Source of the DNA: Candidatus Gastranaerophilales bacterium
GTDB taxonomy: Bacteria > Cyanobacteriota > Vampirovibrionia > Gastranaerophilales > Gastranaerophilaceae
NCBI GenBank assembly: GCA_944322955.1
Contig: CALUQQ010000022.1
Span: 1-40,460 of the forward strand
Direction of reading: 5' to 3'
Length of the DNA: 40,460 nucleotides
In this document: positions 8,829 through 17,381 of the stretch, piece by piece
Layout of the letters: each line of letters starts with the position of its first letter
Position numbering within the stretch: position 1 is the stretch's first letter
Program-made: the position numbers and the translations under genes
The notes under the pieces: model-generated
The model's input: the letters and a program-made list of their open reading frames with translations, nothing else
Databases searched by the model: none
Told to the model about the DNA's origin: nothing

Positions 8829-8944
8829 TTTTTATTATGTGCTATATTGGTGTTGTTTAAATTTTCCTGCTTAATATTTATTAATATTCAGGGCTTTTAA
8901 GGCAATTCTGAAAGTTCACCGTATTTACATATTTGGGTAGAAAT

Positions 8945-9541
8945 ATGGCATCAATAAGTTCAATTCGTAATTTTTCTTTATCCCGTACTTATGACAAAAT
9001 AAGCCGGAAAGTTTCGCGTGTTGTTTTAAATAATATTGGCAGCCGTGAAAAATTGCCTACTATTTCAAATCCCAAAAATCTTAGAATAATTGATTGGATA
9101 GGTAAAAAACTATCTTCAGCTGAAAATCGTTTAATACTTGGTGCTTCTGCACTTTTATCCCAGCCTTTTATTGATGCCTCAAATAAAAATGTTGACAATG
9201 AAACACGTCATTATTCTATCTGCAGGACTATTGCAAAAATTATTGCAGGTACGCTCACTGGTTATTCTATCCGCAAACTTTGTATTAAATCTGTTGATGC
9301 CTTTACAAAATATGCTCATGAAATTAAGCCCGATGCAAGATTTAAAAAATTGAGAACTTTTTTGACACCTACTCTCAAATGTACCGCCGATGAACTTCAA
9401 CAGTATAAAAATACTATGGGTACAATAGCTGCACTCGGTGTTATGATATTTTCAAATTTTCTTATTGATGCTCCTTTGACCAAAGGTTTGACGAATTGGT
9501 TTACTAAACTTGGAGGTGTCCGCAATGATGAATCCAAGTAA
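8945..9541 (+). CDS. Uncharacterised membrane protein A (pair with 9525-10190)
   Basis: About 198 aa from the ATG at 8945 (an in-frame TTG lies at 8933); no family recognised. It begins MASISSIRNFSLSRTYDKIS with no typical signal peptide. Three moderately hydrophobic stretches can be seen: around residues 55-70 (LILGASALLSQPF), 85-105 (IAKIIAGTLTGYS) and 150-180 (TIAALGVMIFSNFLIDAPL). Lys/Arg-rich loops separate them. The last 17 bp overlap the next gene, so the two are translationally linked. The next protein also has three hydrophobic segments in a similar layout, so they may be partners or distant paralogues. Function unknown. Confidence 0.75.
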   Translation: MASISSIRNFSLSRTYDKISRKVSRVVLNNIGSREKLPTISNPKNLRIIDWIGKKLSSAENRLILGASALLSQPFIDASNKNVDNETRHYSICRTIAKIIAGTLTGYSIRKLCIKSVDAFTKYAHEIKPDARFKKLRTFLTPTLKCTADELQQYKNTMGTIAALGVMIFSNFLIDAPLTKGLTNWFTKLGGVRNDESK

Positions 9542-10190
9542 GATATTTGAAAATTTTAAAAATGCAATTTTAACAAAATACGGGCCGAATCCGGCAAAAA
9601 TGCTTATCTATACCGGCGTTTTGGGATGGTTTTTGTCATCTGCTGCTCAGGTTGTTGCGATTATTGTAAATGATAAAATTCCGAAAGAACAAAAAATGTT
9701 CCTTATTCCGCAGGAAATCGGCGACGGTGCCATCAACGTAATTTCCTTTTTCTGTGTAACTTCAGTTATTAAAAATTTTGCGTCGCGCCTTGTATCTTCA
9801 GGAAAGTTGGCAAGCCTTAAAACAAGACAATTTTTGACTGACTCTGGTATTAATATTAAGACTAAAAATGGCTGGAAAGTTCCGAAAAACTTTGATTTTT
9901 CAAAATTTAATATAAAAAATATGATGAATTTTGATCAAATTAAAGACGATTATAACAGTTTTAAAAACGGCGTTGACGTTGTTGCTATGACAATAGGCTC
10001 AATCCTTTCCTGCAATATTATTACACCTGTTCTGCGGAATAAATATGCTGCTAAAAGACAACAGCGTAACCTTGCTGAAATGAGCAGAATTTCTAATGAA
10101 AAAATAAAATACCCGAAAGGGATCTCTATGGACACGTATATTAAAATGACATCCGTTAAATATCCATCATCATCCGGTTTAAAAATATAA
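9525..10190 (+). CDS. Uncharacterised membrane protein B (pair with 8945-9541)
   Basis: 221 aa from the ATG at 9525, chosen because GGAGG (9512-9516) lies 8 nt upstream inside the end of the preceding gene; an upstream in-frame TTG at 9510 lacks such a site. It starts MMNPSKIFENFKNAI. Hydrophobic segments are LIYTGVLGWFLSSAAQVVAII (about 22-42), DGAINVISFFCVTSVI (about 66-81) and VVAMTIGSILSCNIITPVL (about 160-180). A short QEIGDGAIN motif precedes the second. No domain is recognised. The 3' end overlaps the convergent anti-sigma gene by 12 bp. Co-expression with membrane protein A is likely from the overlap. Confidence 0.78.
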   Translation: MMNPSKIFENFKNAILTKYGPNPAKMLIYTGVLGWFLSSAAQVVAIIVNDKIPKEQKMFLIPQEIGDGAINVISFFCVTSVIKNFASRLVSSGKLASLKTRQFLTDSGINIKTKNGWKVPKNFDFSKFNIKNMMNFDQIKDDYNSFKNGVDVVAMTIGSILSCNIITPVLRNKYAAKRQQRNLAEMSRISNEKIKYPKGISMDTYIKMTSVKYPSSSGLKI

Positions 10191-10715
10191 TATGGCAAGA
10201 AATCCGAACACAATAAGGCTTATCAGTACTGTGAATGCTCCGAGTAATTTGTAAAAGGGGTCTAATCCTATTTGTTGGTAATTTTTTTCAAGCTTGTTTA
10301 TGATTAATTTTGAATAATCATTTTTCCAGTCGGAACGAGTTTTTTCAAATGAATTATGCAGCATTTTTTTAAATTGGTACATATCTTCAAGATCTTTTCT
10401 GGCAAGAGGATTTGATATTGCTATTTTTTTAATTCTCAAAGATTCATTTGCATCAAGTTCATTATCTATATAGGCAGACAAATTATGTTTAAAATCTTCG
10501 TATTGTTTTGTGTAATATTGTTTGGGTTCTTCAAATTCATCAGATAGCGTCAGTATGTGTTTCATAATTTTTTTTGACTGCATGTATACTTCGCGGCATT
10601 CGGGACAATGTCTCAGATGTTCGTCCACGTATTCTTTCAGCCTGGAATTAAGTTTGTCTTCAACATAAAAACTCATTAGTGCAATTACCTGATTACATGT
10701 TAATTCATTTTGCAT
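10179..10715 (-). CDS. Zinc-finger (ZAS) anti-sigma factor, membrane anchored
   Basis: Predicted to bind and hold the ECF sigma factor encoded just upstream. The 178-aa protein has the ZAS pattern: C7, then H33-x3-C37-x2-C40 in EHLRHCPEC. A second region around residues 95-120 (LSAYIDNELDANESLRI) resembles the helix that begins such domains but lacks the Cys pair, so it looks like a degenerate repeat. A single C-terminal hydrophobic segment (about 157-177, LGAFTVLISLIVFGFLAILYF) anchors it with the ZAS domain in the cytoplasm. It begins 10 bp after the sigma gene ends, the usual sigma/anti-sigma arrangement. Start supported by an AGGGAAAT site upstream. The signal it senses is not evident. 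Confidence 0.85.
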   Translation of the reverse strand: MQNELTCNQVIALMSFYVEDKLNSRLKEYVDEHLRHCPECREVYMQSKKIMKHILTLSDEFEEPKQYYTKQYEDFKHNLSAYIDNELDANESLRIKKIAISNPLARKDLEDMYQFKKMLHNSFEKTRSDWKNDYSKLIINKLEKNYQQIGLDPFYKLLGAFTVLISLIVFGFLAILYF

Positions 10716-10725
10716 AATTTCCCTC

Positions 10726-11310
10726 CTAAATATATGATTTTAATCCTGTTTGAAGTTTGCCTCTTGCACGTGCAATGCGTGATTTTACTGTCCCTACACT
10801 TGAATTTGTTGCTTCTGCTATTTCTTCATAGCTGAGGCCTTGAAGTTCTCTTAAAATAATGGCTATCCGGAATTGTTCCGGCAGTTCTCTTATGGCATTT
10901 TTTATAATTTCTTCCAGTTCTGTTGAAAGACATTTCTCATGCGGTTTACATTTTTTGTCAGGTAATTGGGCTTTTATCGGATTTTCTTCATTTTCGTCGT
11001 CAATTGATATTGTGTCCGGCCGGCGTTGTTTTTTTCTCAATTCATCGTAAAAAAGATTTGATATGATTTGGTTCAGCCAGCTTTTAAAATTTTTTGGATT
11101 TTTAAGTGTGTGGATGTTTCTTGCCAGTTTCAAGAGAGCTTCTTGAGTTAAATCTGCCACGTTTTCGCGTTTTTTACTCAAATACGAAAATGCCGCAAAT
11201 ACGTTTTTTTGTTCGCGTCGTATCAGCTCTTCAAGAGCCTTAAGGTCGTCTTTCTGGGATAAAACCACAAGTTCTTCCAGTGACATTTTTTTGTATTGCT
11301 GACCTGTCAT
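10726..11310 (-). CDS. RNA polymerase sigma factor, ECF (sigma-70 family)
   Basis: 194-aa extracytoplasmic-function sigma factor. Region 2 is visible as YLSKKRENVADLTQEALLKLARNI (-10 recognition around DLTQEALLK), with FKSWLNQIISNLFYDELRKKQR following. Region 4 is LPEQFRIAIILRELQGLSYEEIAEATNSSVGTVKSRIARARGKL, a helix-turn-helix for the -35. A charged linker of about 40 residues joins them. AAGGAGAAAAT sits immediately before the ATG. The gene leads an operon with the ZAS anti-sigma protein. Its regulon cannot be inferred here; the upstream 160 bp is the first place to look for an autoregulated promoter. Confidence 0.92.
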   Translation of the reverse strand: MTGQQYKKMSLEELVVLSQKDDLKALEELIRREQKNVFAAFSYLSKKRENVADLTQEALLKLARNIHTLKNPKNFKSWLNQIISNLFYDELRKKQRRPDTISIDDENEENPIKAQLPDKKCKPHEKCLSTELEEIIKNAIRELPEQFRIAIILRELQGLSYEEIAEATNSSVGTVKSRIARARGKLQTGLKSYI

Positions 11311-11433
11311 TATTTTCTCCTTATTTAAATAGTACGTAAATTTCTCTGTGAATTTCTCATTCTTTGCTATATAATATGGGGATTATATTTTTTTCTTTAA
11401 AATAATATTCATTTACAGAGTATTGTTAATTAC

Positions 11434-11462
11434 TTGCATTTTCCTTGAATATTCATTAAAAT
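11434..11462 (+). promoter_or_regulatory. Predicted leaderless promoter of the TPR gene
   Basis: TTGCAT (11434-11439), a 17-nt spacer, TAAAAT (11457-11462), then 9 nt to the ATG at 11472. No Shine-Dalgarno lies between. The predicted transcription start is therefore within about 3 nt of the start codon. The rest of the 11311-11471 gap holds another TATAAT at 11370-11375 without a clear -35. Confidence 0.5.
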
Positions 11463-11471
11463 ATTGTTATT

Positions 11472-13058
11472 ATGGACAAATTGTTAGAAAAAAAGATTAA
11501 TAAAGAATTTAAAACTGGAAATGTAAAGTCAGCTATAGAATTATGCCAGATAGGCCTGCAAAATGACCCCACTAATGCGGATTTACACATAAGGCTCGGT
11601 GATTTGTTTCTGGCATGGCATTTGGATATATATAATTCTTGCCAGTATATTGATGAAGCAATTACCGAATATCAAAGAGCGCTGGAAACTTATATTGATT
11701 CTCCCGAAATTTATTTCAAAATTGGCCAGGCGGAATTTTATAAAGGTGATCTTGATAAGGCAATTAATTATCTTGATATGGCTATTGCTAAAGATGATAA
11801 ATTCGCTAAAGCCTATTATCTTCTTGCCGAAACCTATACCAGAAAAGCAAGATTTCTGGAGGCAGGTTTGAATGCTAAAAAGGCCATATCTTGTAAACCC
11901 TTTAGAAATTCCTGCGCGCATTATCTTTTATATTCGCTGTACCGTGTTTCTTCTTATAAATGTTTGAAAACAACATTTAAGGCCTACCGGGAACTTCTAT
12001 TATCCTGGCTTACGCTGCCTTTTGATTTTCAGGCTGTGAAAAATGTTATAAAATCGCTTTCTTATCTTAAATTTCTGCCGATACTTGTCAAAGGCTTTTA
12101 CAGAGTTCATACGCGCGGCTTGAATGATGCGATTGAAGTTTATGCGGAAGCTATTGAAAAGGCTCCTGGTTTTGTTCCGTTGTATTGTCTTTTAGGTGAT
12201 ATTTACAGAACAGTCGGACAGTTTGATAATGCAATAACAGAATACAAAATGGCAATCTGGCTTGATAGTTTGAATATTTCTGCCTACAGACATCTTTGTC
12301 AGGCCTATGAAGAACTTGGAGATTATGATAGTGCCGTTGAAATTTATGAAAAATTAATTCAAATTATGCCGAATATCCCGGAATTTCATTCAAATCTCGC
12401 AAATATTTTGTATATTAAAGGCGATTTGGACGGTGCGATATCTCATTTTCAATCGGCAGTTACACTGAATCCGAATAAACAATGGACGAGTGTTATTAAT
12501 CAGACGCTTGGATTTGTATTCCAAGAATCAAAAACGGATTTGAATGCGGCAATTAGTTCTTATCAGAGTGCTTATCTTTTGACACCGGAAGATATTGATA
12601 TCTACATAAATCTCGGAAGCGCTTTTTATGATAAAGAAGATTATAATAATGCACTTGCAGTTTACAGGAATGCATTGGATCTGGAACCGGAAAATGCACG
12701 AATTCACTGTAATCTCGGATTTTTATACTGGGGAAAAGGGGACATCGACGAAGCTATCAAAGAATACGAACTTGCCATTCATTATGATAATAATTATGAT
12801 ATTGCTTATAATAATTTGGGCGTTATTTATCTTGACGATTTAGGCAGAGTGCAAAAAGCAATGGAGCTGTTCAAAAAATCTGTAGAATGTAATCCGAATT
12901 ATGCACTTGCTCATTTTAATCTTGCAAGATGTATTTCGCTAACCGGCGACAAGATTGAAGCAGCAAAACTTTATCAAATCGCGCAGGATATAAATAAGGT
13001 TACGGGTGAAATTGATCCTCAGGATATTGTTGATAAAATTAACGGTCTTTTTGATTAA
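11472..13058 (+). CDS. Tetratricopeptide-repeat protein
   Basis: 528 aa built almost entirely of 34-residue TPR units; eight or more can be seen with the A-x-x-x-Y/L-x-x-A-I-x-x-Y-x-x-A-L pattern, for example IDEAITEYQRALE, LDKAINYLDMAIA, FDNAITEYKMAIW, YDSAVEIYEKLIQ, LDGAISHFQSAVT, YNNALAVYRNALD and IDEAIKEYELAIH. A non-repeat stretch (about residues 150-210) interrupts the array. There is no signal peptide or membrane helix, so it is likely a cytoplasmic scaffold. The next gene, 27 bp downstream, is a small basic protein and probably co-transcribed. Partner proteins are not deducible. Confidence 0.88.
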   Translation: MDKLLEKKINKEFKTGNVKSAIELCQIGLQNDPTNADLHIRLGDLFLAWHLDIYNSCQYIDEAITEYQRALETYIDSPEIYFKIGQAEFYKGDLDKAINYLDMAIAKDDKFAKAYYLLAETYTRKARFLEAGLNAKKAISCKPFRNSCAHYLLYSLYRVSSYKCLKTTFKAYRELLLSWLTLPFDFQAVKNVIKSLSYLKFLPILVKGFYRVHTRGLNDAIEVYAEAIEKAPGFVPLYCLLGDIYRTVGQFDNAITEYKMAIWLDSLNISAYRHLCQAYEELGDYDSAVEIYEKLIQIMPNIPEFHSNLANILYIKGDLDGAISHFQSAVTLNPNKQWTSVINQTLGFVFQESKTDLNAAISSYQSAYLLTPEDIDIYINLGSAFYDKEDYNNALAVYRNALDLEPENARIHCNLGFLYWGKGDIDEAIKEYELAIHYDNNYDIAYNNLGVIYLDDLGRVQKAMELFKKSVECNPNYALAHFNLARCISLTGDKIEAAKLYQIAQDINKVTGEIDPQDIVDKINGLFD

Positions 13059-13085
13059 ATATGAGGCAAATAAAAGGAGAAGCTT

Positions 13086-13454
13086 ATGCCAATATTGAGC
13101 GGAATTACGGATATAGGTACTGTTTGGATTAAAAAAGTTGACAGGCGTGGAAATTTAATTCAAAAACGTGTTCAAAAAAACGGAATTCAATACGATACTT
13201 TTTTTCGGCAAAAAGACGGCAAACCCAAAATAACCCTGCGGACAAATTTGCATAAAAACCAGCAAATAGTGTATGTTTATTCAAATAATAAGCGCGCAGC
13301 GAATGTTGAAAATGTTAAAAATAAGAGCTTGGCCGGTCGTTTGTATGTAAAATATCTGCAAAAAGTATCAGGATTTTTAAATAAAAATTTCAATAATATC
13401 ACGGAAAATTTGCTCGCTAAGCATCTTGAAAAAATGGAAGAAATCCTGTTGTAA
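13086..13454 (+). CDS. Small basic uncharacterised protein
   Basis: 122 aa, rich in Lys and Arg, with no recognised domain. The N-terminal half (MPILSGITDIGTVWIKKVDRR) reads like alternating beta strands (GNLIQKRV, IQYDTFF, PKITLRT, QQIVYVY). The C-terminal half is helical (LAGRLYVKYLQKVSGFLNKN). AAGGAG lies a few nt before the ATG. It follows the TPR gene by 27 bp in the same direction, so they are probably one operon. Its stop lies only 4 bp from the stop of the convergent sensor-kinase gene, with no hairpin in between. Function unknown. Confidence 0.72.
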   Translation: MPILSGITDIGTVWIKKVDRRGNLIQKRVQKNGIQYDTFFRQKDGKPKITLRTNLHKNQQIVYVYSNNKRAANVENVKNKSLAGRLYVKYLQKVSGFLNKNFNNITENLLAKHLEKMEEILL

Positions 13455-13458
13455 TAAT

Positions 13459-15219
13459 TTATATGTTAATTGTGCTTTTAACCGGCAGGGTAAAACCAAA
13501 TGTAGAACCTTCTCCGGGTTTTGAATTCACAAAAACCTTGCCGCCATGATGTTTTTCAATTGCTGTTTTTACAAGATGAAGCCCAAGCCCTGTACCTTTT
13601 ATAGTGTGGGTGTCATTTTCTACCCGGTAAAATCTGTCGAAAATTTTCTTTTGATGTTCAGCAGATATTCCGCAGCCCTCATCTTGAACAGTCACCACAA
13701 TATTATTTTCAGAGCCTCTGTAGACCCGTACATAGATTTTTTTACCTTCAGGTGAATATTTTATTGCATTAGATAAAAGGTTTCTTAAAGCGCGTTCTAT
13801 GCTGTCATAATTAAATGATATTTCCGGCATGTTATCTTCTCTTGTGATTTCTATTGTAAGATGTTTTTCTTGTGCAAGTATGCTGATTTGGTTAACGCAA
13901 TTTTCTACAAGCAGTGTTATATCGTTATAGGATTTTTCAAGTTCTACATCAGAATCCAGTCTTGAAAAATCAAGAATATCGTTTACCATGTTTTGCAATC
14001 TGATAATTTCGTTATTAAGTGTCCCGATAAATTCTTTCTGGGTTTCATAATCAAATTCGTTCCCCATTGTGTAAAGCGTGTCTATGTAGCTTCTTAAAAC
14101 CGTAACCGGCGTCCTTAATTCGTGGGATACATTTGAAATGAATTGAGATTTCATCAAATCCATTTCTGTTTCTCTTGTAACATCAATTAAGACAATTATA
14201 TATCCTACGTATTCACCGCTTCTTGTATACATAGGCGAAATTATTGATTTGATTATTCGTTTGTCGACAGTAATATTAAATGTAACATATTTATTTTGGC
14301 TTGACTTAAATTCTTCAATTTTATCCCTAAAACAGAAGTTACCCTCTGTATCAATATAATTTTGAATGGAGGTATTAAGCATTTGGTTCTCTTCAACTTC
14401 AAGCAGGTTTTGCGCATGGTTATTTACGAGAACTACAGTATCGTTGTTATCACATACAACAACGCCGTTTGCAATACTCATTAAAACAGCTTCAAGCTTG
14501 TTGCGCTCAAGGGTTAATTGTTCTATATTTTGTTCTTCATACAAATGCAATCGGGATGACATATCATTGAAAGAGTTGAAAAGCTCCTGCACTTCGTTGC
14601 TTACATTTTCCCCTTCAATTTTGTAACCGAAGTTTCCTGATGAAATTTTTTGCACTCCGTCATGAAGTATTCGAAGTTCACGCGTTATGAGGTAGGTGTT
14701 TATTAAAATTACAAAGGCAAAAACAAGCCATGCAACCGCAAATACAAATAAAAGCGAGGCACGTGTGGTTGATGAAATCTGGCTTATTATGTTACCGGAA
14801 AGTCCAACTGTGACAGACCCTATCGGGGAATTGCTAATCATATCCGTCAAAGGTGAACTGACCGTGATATTGGGCTTTTGGGCACTTTTGTGCGATTCAT
14901 TTTGGCCTGAATATATTATTTTCCCCTCATTATCTGTGAATTGTATAAAAACAATATCATTATGACTTTTTAAAATCGTGTCGGTATGTTTTTTTAATGT
15001 GTTATATATTTCATTTTTTGGCAAATTTTTGGTTAGTTCATTGCTTTCAATAGCAAGTGTTTTAGAGATTACCTGACCGAAATTGTGATAGCCTTCATTG
15101 AGTTTTTTCTGGATATTAAGTACAGAAAAAACAGCAATTGCCATGATAAGCAGGGTGCTTAAAATAAGACCGAATACAATCAGTCGGTTTTGAGTTGTTA
15201 AACTTACCTTTTTATTCAT
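13459..15219 (-). CDS. Membrane sensor histidine kinase (HAMP-PAS-HisKA-HATPase)
   Basis: 586-aa sensor of the PhoR/ResE/WalK kind. Order: membrane helix about 13-34; an extracytoplasmic sensor region about 35-150; membrane helix about 154-178; a HAMP domain about 178-232; a PAS domain about 240-345; a dimerisation/phosphoacceptor helix with H366 in SHELRTPVTVL; and an ATPase domain with RALRNLLSNAIKYSPEG (N box), VQDEGCGIS (G1) and GTGLGLHLVKTAIEKHHGG (G2). No response regulator gene is adjacent, so it is an orphan here. A promoter with TTGCTC-17-TATAAT ends 6 nt before the ATG, predicting a leaderless mRNA. Its -35 lies inside the end of the upstream flavoprotein gene. Confidence 0.93.
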   Translation of the reverse strand: MNKKVSLTTQNRLIVFGLILSTLLIMAIAVFSVLNIQKKLNEGYHNFGQVISKTLAIESNELTKNLPKNEIYNTLKKHTDTILKSHNDIVFIQFTDNEGKIIYSGQNESHKSAQKPNITVSSPLTDMISNSPIGSVTVGLSGNIISQISSTTRASLLFVFAVAWLVFAFVILINTYLITRELRILHDGVQKISSGNFGYKIEGENVSNEVQELFNSFNDMSSRLHLYEEQNIEQLTLERNKLEAVLMSIANGVVVCDNNDTVVLVNNHAQNLLEVEENQMLNTSIQNYIDTEGNFCFRDKIEEFKSSQNKYVTFNITVDKRIIKSIISPMYTRSGEYVGYIIVLIDVTRETEMDLMKSQFISNVSHELRTPVTVLRSYIDTLYTMGNEFDYETQKEFIGTLNNEIIRLQNMVNDILDFSRLDSDVELEKSYNDITLLVENCVNQISILAQEKHLTIEITREDNMPEISFNYDSIERALRNLLSNAIKYSPEGKKIYVRVYRGSENNIVVTVQDEGCGISAEHQKKIFDRFYRVENDTHTIKGTGLGLHLVKTAIEKHHGGKVFVNSKPGEGSTFGFTLPVKSTINI

Positions 15220-15225
15220 ATATAA

Positions 15226-15254
15226 ATTATACCATTATTTATCCGCGTGAGCAA
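15226..15254 (-). promoter_or_regulatory. Predicted leaderless promoter of the sensor kinase
   Basis: Minus-strand TTGCTC (15254-15249), a 17-nt spacer ending in TGG (an extended -10), TATAAT (15231-15226), then 6 nt to the ATG at 15219. The -35 lies within the last codons of the upstream flavoprotein gene. No Shine-Dalgarno precedes the ATG. Confidence 0.55.
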
Positions 15255-16615
15255 ATAGTTCTTGCAACATGAACACCTGATGCGGAAGCTTGGATTAAAC
15301 CTCTTGTGACTCCTGCACCGTCACCAATTGCAAAAAGATTTTTCACACCTTCAGTTTCCAGTTCATCGGTTAATTTTACTCTTGCAGAGTAGAATTTAAC
15401 TTCAATACCGTATAACAGAGTATAGCGTGAGGCTGTACCCGGAGCAATTTTATCAAGCGCAAACAGCATTTCTTTAATACTTGTCAATTGTCTGTAGGGA
15501 ATTACAAGGCTTAAGTCGCCTGGAGTTGCACAGGTTAAGGTTGGCGTTATAATGCTTGATTTAATTCTTTCCGGCGTTGAACGTCTGCCGTCAAGAAGGT
15601 CGCCGAATCTTTGAACAAGAATTCCTCCGCCGAGCATATTTGCAAGGCTTGCAATATGCTGTCCGTACTGAATGGGTTCTTTAAACGGTTCCGTGAATTT
15701 TTCGCTTACAAGAAGCGCAAAGTTTGTGTTAGGAGTTTTAAAATTTGCATAACTATGTCCGTTAACAGTTGCAATACCGTTGTAATTTTCCTGAACAACT
15801 TCTCCGTTCGGGTTCATACAGAACGTTCTGACTTCATCCCCGAAGGTTGGCGAGTGATAAATAAGTTTTGATTCATAAAGCTTTGATGTCAAAGGCTCAA
15901 ACACAGGCGCCGGCAATTCAACGCGGACACCTACGTCAACTGCGTTATTTACCATACCAATTTTGTGGTCTGCAAATTCTTTCGTAAGCCAGTCTGCGCC
16001 TTCTCTACCAGGAGCTATAATTGTATATTCCGCGCAAATCGTTTCTCCGTTGCTTAATTTGATACCTTTTACCTGGTCCAATTCAACTATTAAGCTTTCG
16101 GCTGTCACATTATTCAAAATTGTAATTCTTTCATCAAGATAATCCTGCATTGCTTTCAAAACATCCAGACTTCTTTCTGTGCCGAGATGTCTGACAGGAG
16201 AATATACAAGTTTTAATTCAGCAAGAACTGCCTGGTGTTCAATATCCTGAAAAGTTTTGGTGTCTGTTCCGAAAACTTCCTCTGTCGCACCAAATTTTAA
16301 GTATAATTTATCTGCGTAATCAATTAATTCTTCGGTTTTTTGTCTTGGCATATAATCTACAAGATTTCCGCCAACATCCGGCGTTAGCGTTAATTTTCCG
16401 TCAGAGAAAGCTCCTGCGCCGCCCCAGCCGCATAATAGCCCGCATCGTTTACAGTTAATACATTTTGGTGAACCTTCTCTCAAGGGGCATTTTCTGTTTT
16501 CAATTTTTTGTCCTTTTTCAACTAAAATTACTTTCCAGTCCGGTTTTAATTTTGTTATCTCCAGCGCCGCAAAAATTCCTGCAGGGCCTGCTCCTATTAT
16601 TGCTACGTTATACAT
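15239..16615 (-). CDS. Uncharacterised FAD-dependent dehydrogenase (COG2509 type)
   Basis: 458-aa flavoprotein. The N-terminal Rossmann fold reads VAIIGAGPAGIFAALEI with the acidic end of strand 2 at ILVEKG. A Cys-rich stretch follows (CPLREGSPKCINCKRCGLLCGWGG), a pattern typical of this family, then GAFSDGKLTLTPDVGG. A second dinucleotide-binding segment is NLFAIGDGAGVTRGLIQASASGVHVA near the C-terminus, with the flavin-contacting Asp. The family is widespread in anaerobes but its substrate is not established. The Cys cluster could hold a metal or cofactor; that is inference. CGGAGAG precedes the ATG at 16615. The sensor kinase downstream has its own promoter, so they need not be co-transcribed. 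Confidence 0.88.
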   Translation of the reverse strand: MYNVAIIGAGPAGIFAALEITKLKPDWKVILVEKGQKIENRKCPLREGSPKCINCKRCGLLCGWGGAGAFSDGKLTLTPDVGGNLVDYMPRQKTEELIDYADKLYLKFGATEEVFGTDTKTFQDIEHQAVLAELKLVYSPVRHLGTERSLDVLKAMQDYLDERITILNNVTAESLIVELDQVKGIKLSNGETICAEYTIIAPGREGADWLTKEFADHKIGMVNNAVDVGVRVELPAPVFEPLTSKLYESKLIYHSPTFGDEVRTFCMNPNGEVVQENYNGIATVNGHSYANFKTPNTNFALLVSEKFTEPFKEPIQYGQHIASLANMLGGGILVQRFGDLLDGRRSTPERIKSSIITPTLTCATPGDLSLVIPYRQLTSIKEMLFALDKIAPGTASRYTLLYGIEVKFYSARVKLTDELETEGVKNLFAIGDGAGVTRGLIQASASGVHVARTICSRG

Positions 16616-16692
16616 TTTTCTCTCCGTTTTATTCTCAACCAGTTAAATATAACCTAAATATATTAATTTTAAAAGTCTTTGTGAAGATTTTG

Positions 16693-17316
16693 TTAACGGG
16701 GATTTTGTGCGGAAAAATTTATTTTTTCAAGTATGATTTTCGGTAATGTTTTATTTTTTGACGGTTTTGTATTAATTTGAATATTCATTTGCTGGTATTT
16801 GCCGAATTTTTCAAGTGTTGCAGATGAAAATGCCTCTCTTATGCGTAAATCAAGGTTATTTCCGATTCGTGCTATAGTTTCCCAATAATTTTTCTTGGCA
16901 TCGTCAAGATTTAATGAGTTTTGTGAATTTCCCAGATTGCATTCACGTTTTGCTAATCCTATGCGGCGTCCTGCTTCCGTAATTTTATCTGAGGATTTTC
17001 CGGTTATGATATAGCCTCTGCCATATTTGTCAAATATTATTTTAAAAAAGTCCGAAGGTGTCAGTTTTTTATCTGAGATTACACCGCAATATCCGTGAAA
17101 TGCACGTGCGTACTTGTAATCGTGATCCATAACAGCAAGCATTGCTGCGGGTTGTTTAAACTGAGGTTTGTCTTTCAAAGGACCAGCAAGACCGTTTATT
17201 ACTTCAAGACAGGTTTTTCGCACTATGTTTTTGTCCAAAATCTCTTTACCGTTTTGGAATACCCTGACAGGAATTACGCCTGTAAAATTTGTGTCGGACG
17301 CCCTATTTATTTGCAT
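16693..17316 (-). CDS. Uncharacterised protein with N-terminal M-x-I...F tag and PVRVFxNGKE motif
   Basis: 207 aa from the ATG at 17316, supported by AGGTG 6 nt upstream; an upstream GTG at 17325 is in frame but less likely. It begins MQINRASDTNFTGVIPVRVF, matching the M-x-I...F-[T/G] start seen at 4895 and 35529. The body contains NGKEILDKNIVRKTCLEVI and a mixed alpha/beta segment around YARAFHGYCGVIS and IIFDKYGRGYIITGK. No signal peptide or membrane helix. I recall similar starts in Gastranaerophilales proteins but cannot name the domain. It lies between the metalloprotease gene and the flavoprotein gene, each with its own gap, so context is not informative. Confidence 0.76.
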   Translation of the reverse strand: MQINRASDTNFTGVIPVRVFQNGKEILDKNIVRKTCLEVINGLAGPLKDKPQFKQPAAMLAVMDHDYKYARAFHGYCGVISDKKLTPSDFFKIIFDKYGRGYIITGKSSDKITEAGRRIGLAKRECNLGNSQNSLNLDDAKKNYWETIARIGNNLDLRIREAFSSATLEKFGKYQQMNIQINTKPSKNKTLPKIILEKINFSAQNPR

Positions 17317-17381
17317 AATAAACACCTTTTTTTATTTTTAAAACGGCTGAATAATAATTTTGCTACAGGCTTAGTAATTCT

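Noticed and set aside
8881-8944. TTCACC-17-TAGAAA as a leaderless promoter for membrane protein A
   Set aside because: The -10 would end about 1 nt before the ATG, so transcription would start inside the gene.
11366-11375. TATAAT at 11370-11375 as a second promoter of the TPR gene
   Set aside because: No acceptable -35 at 16-18 nt; the TTGCAT-17-TAAAAT closer to the ATG is much better.
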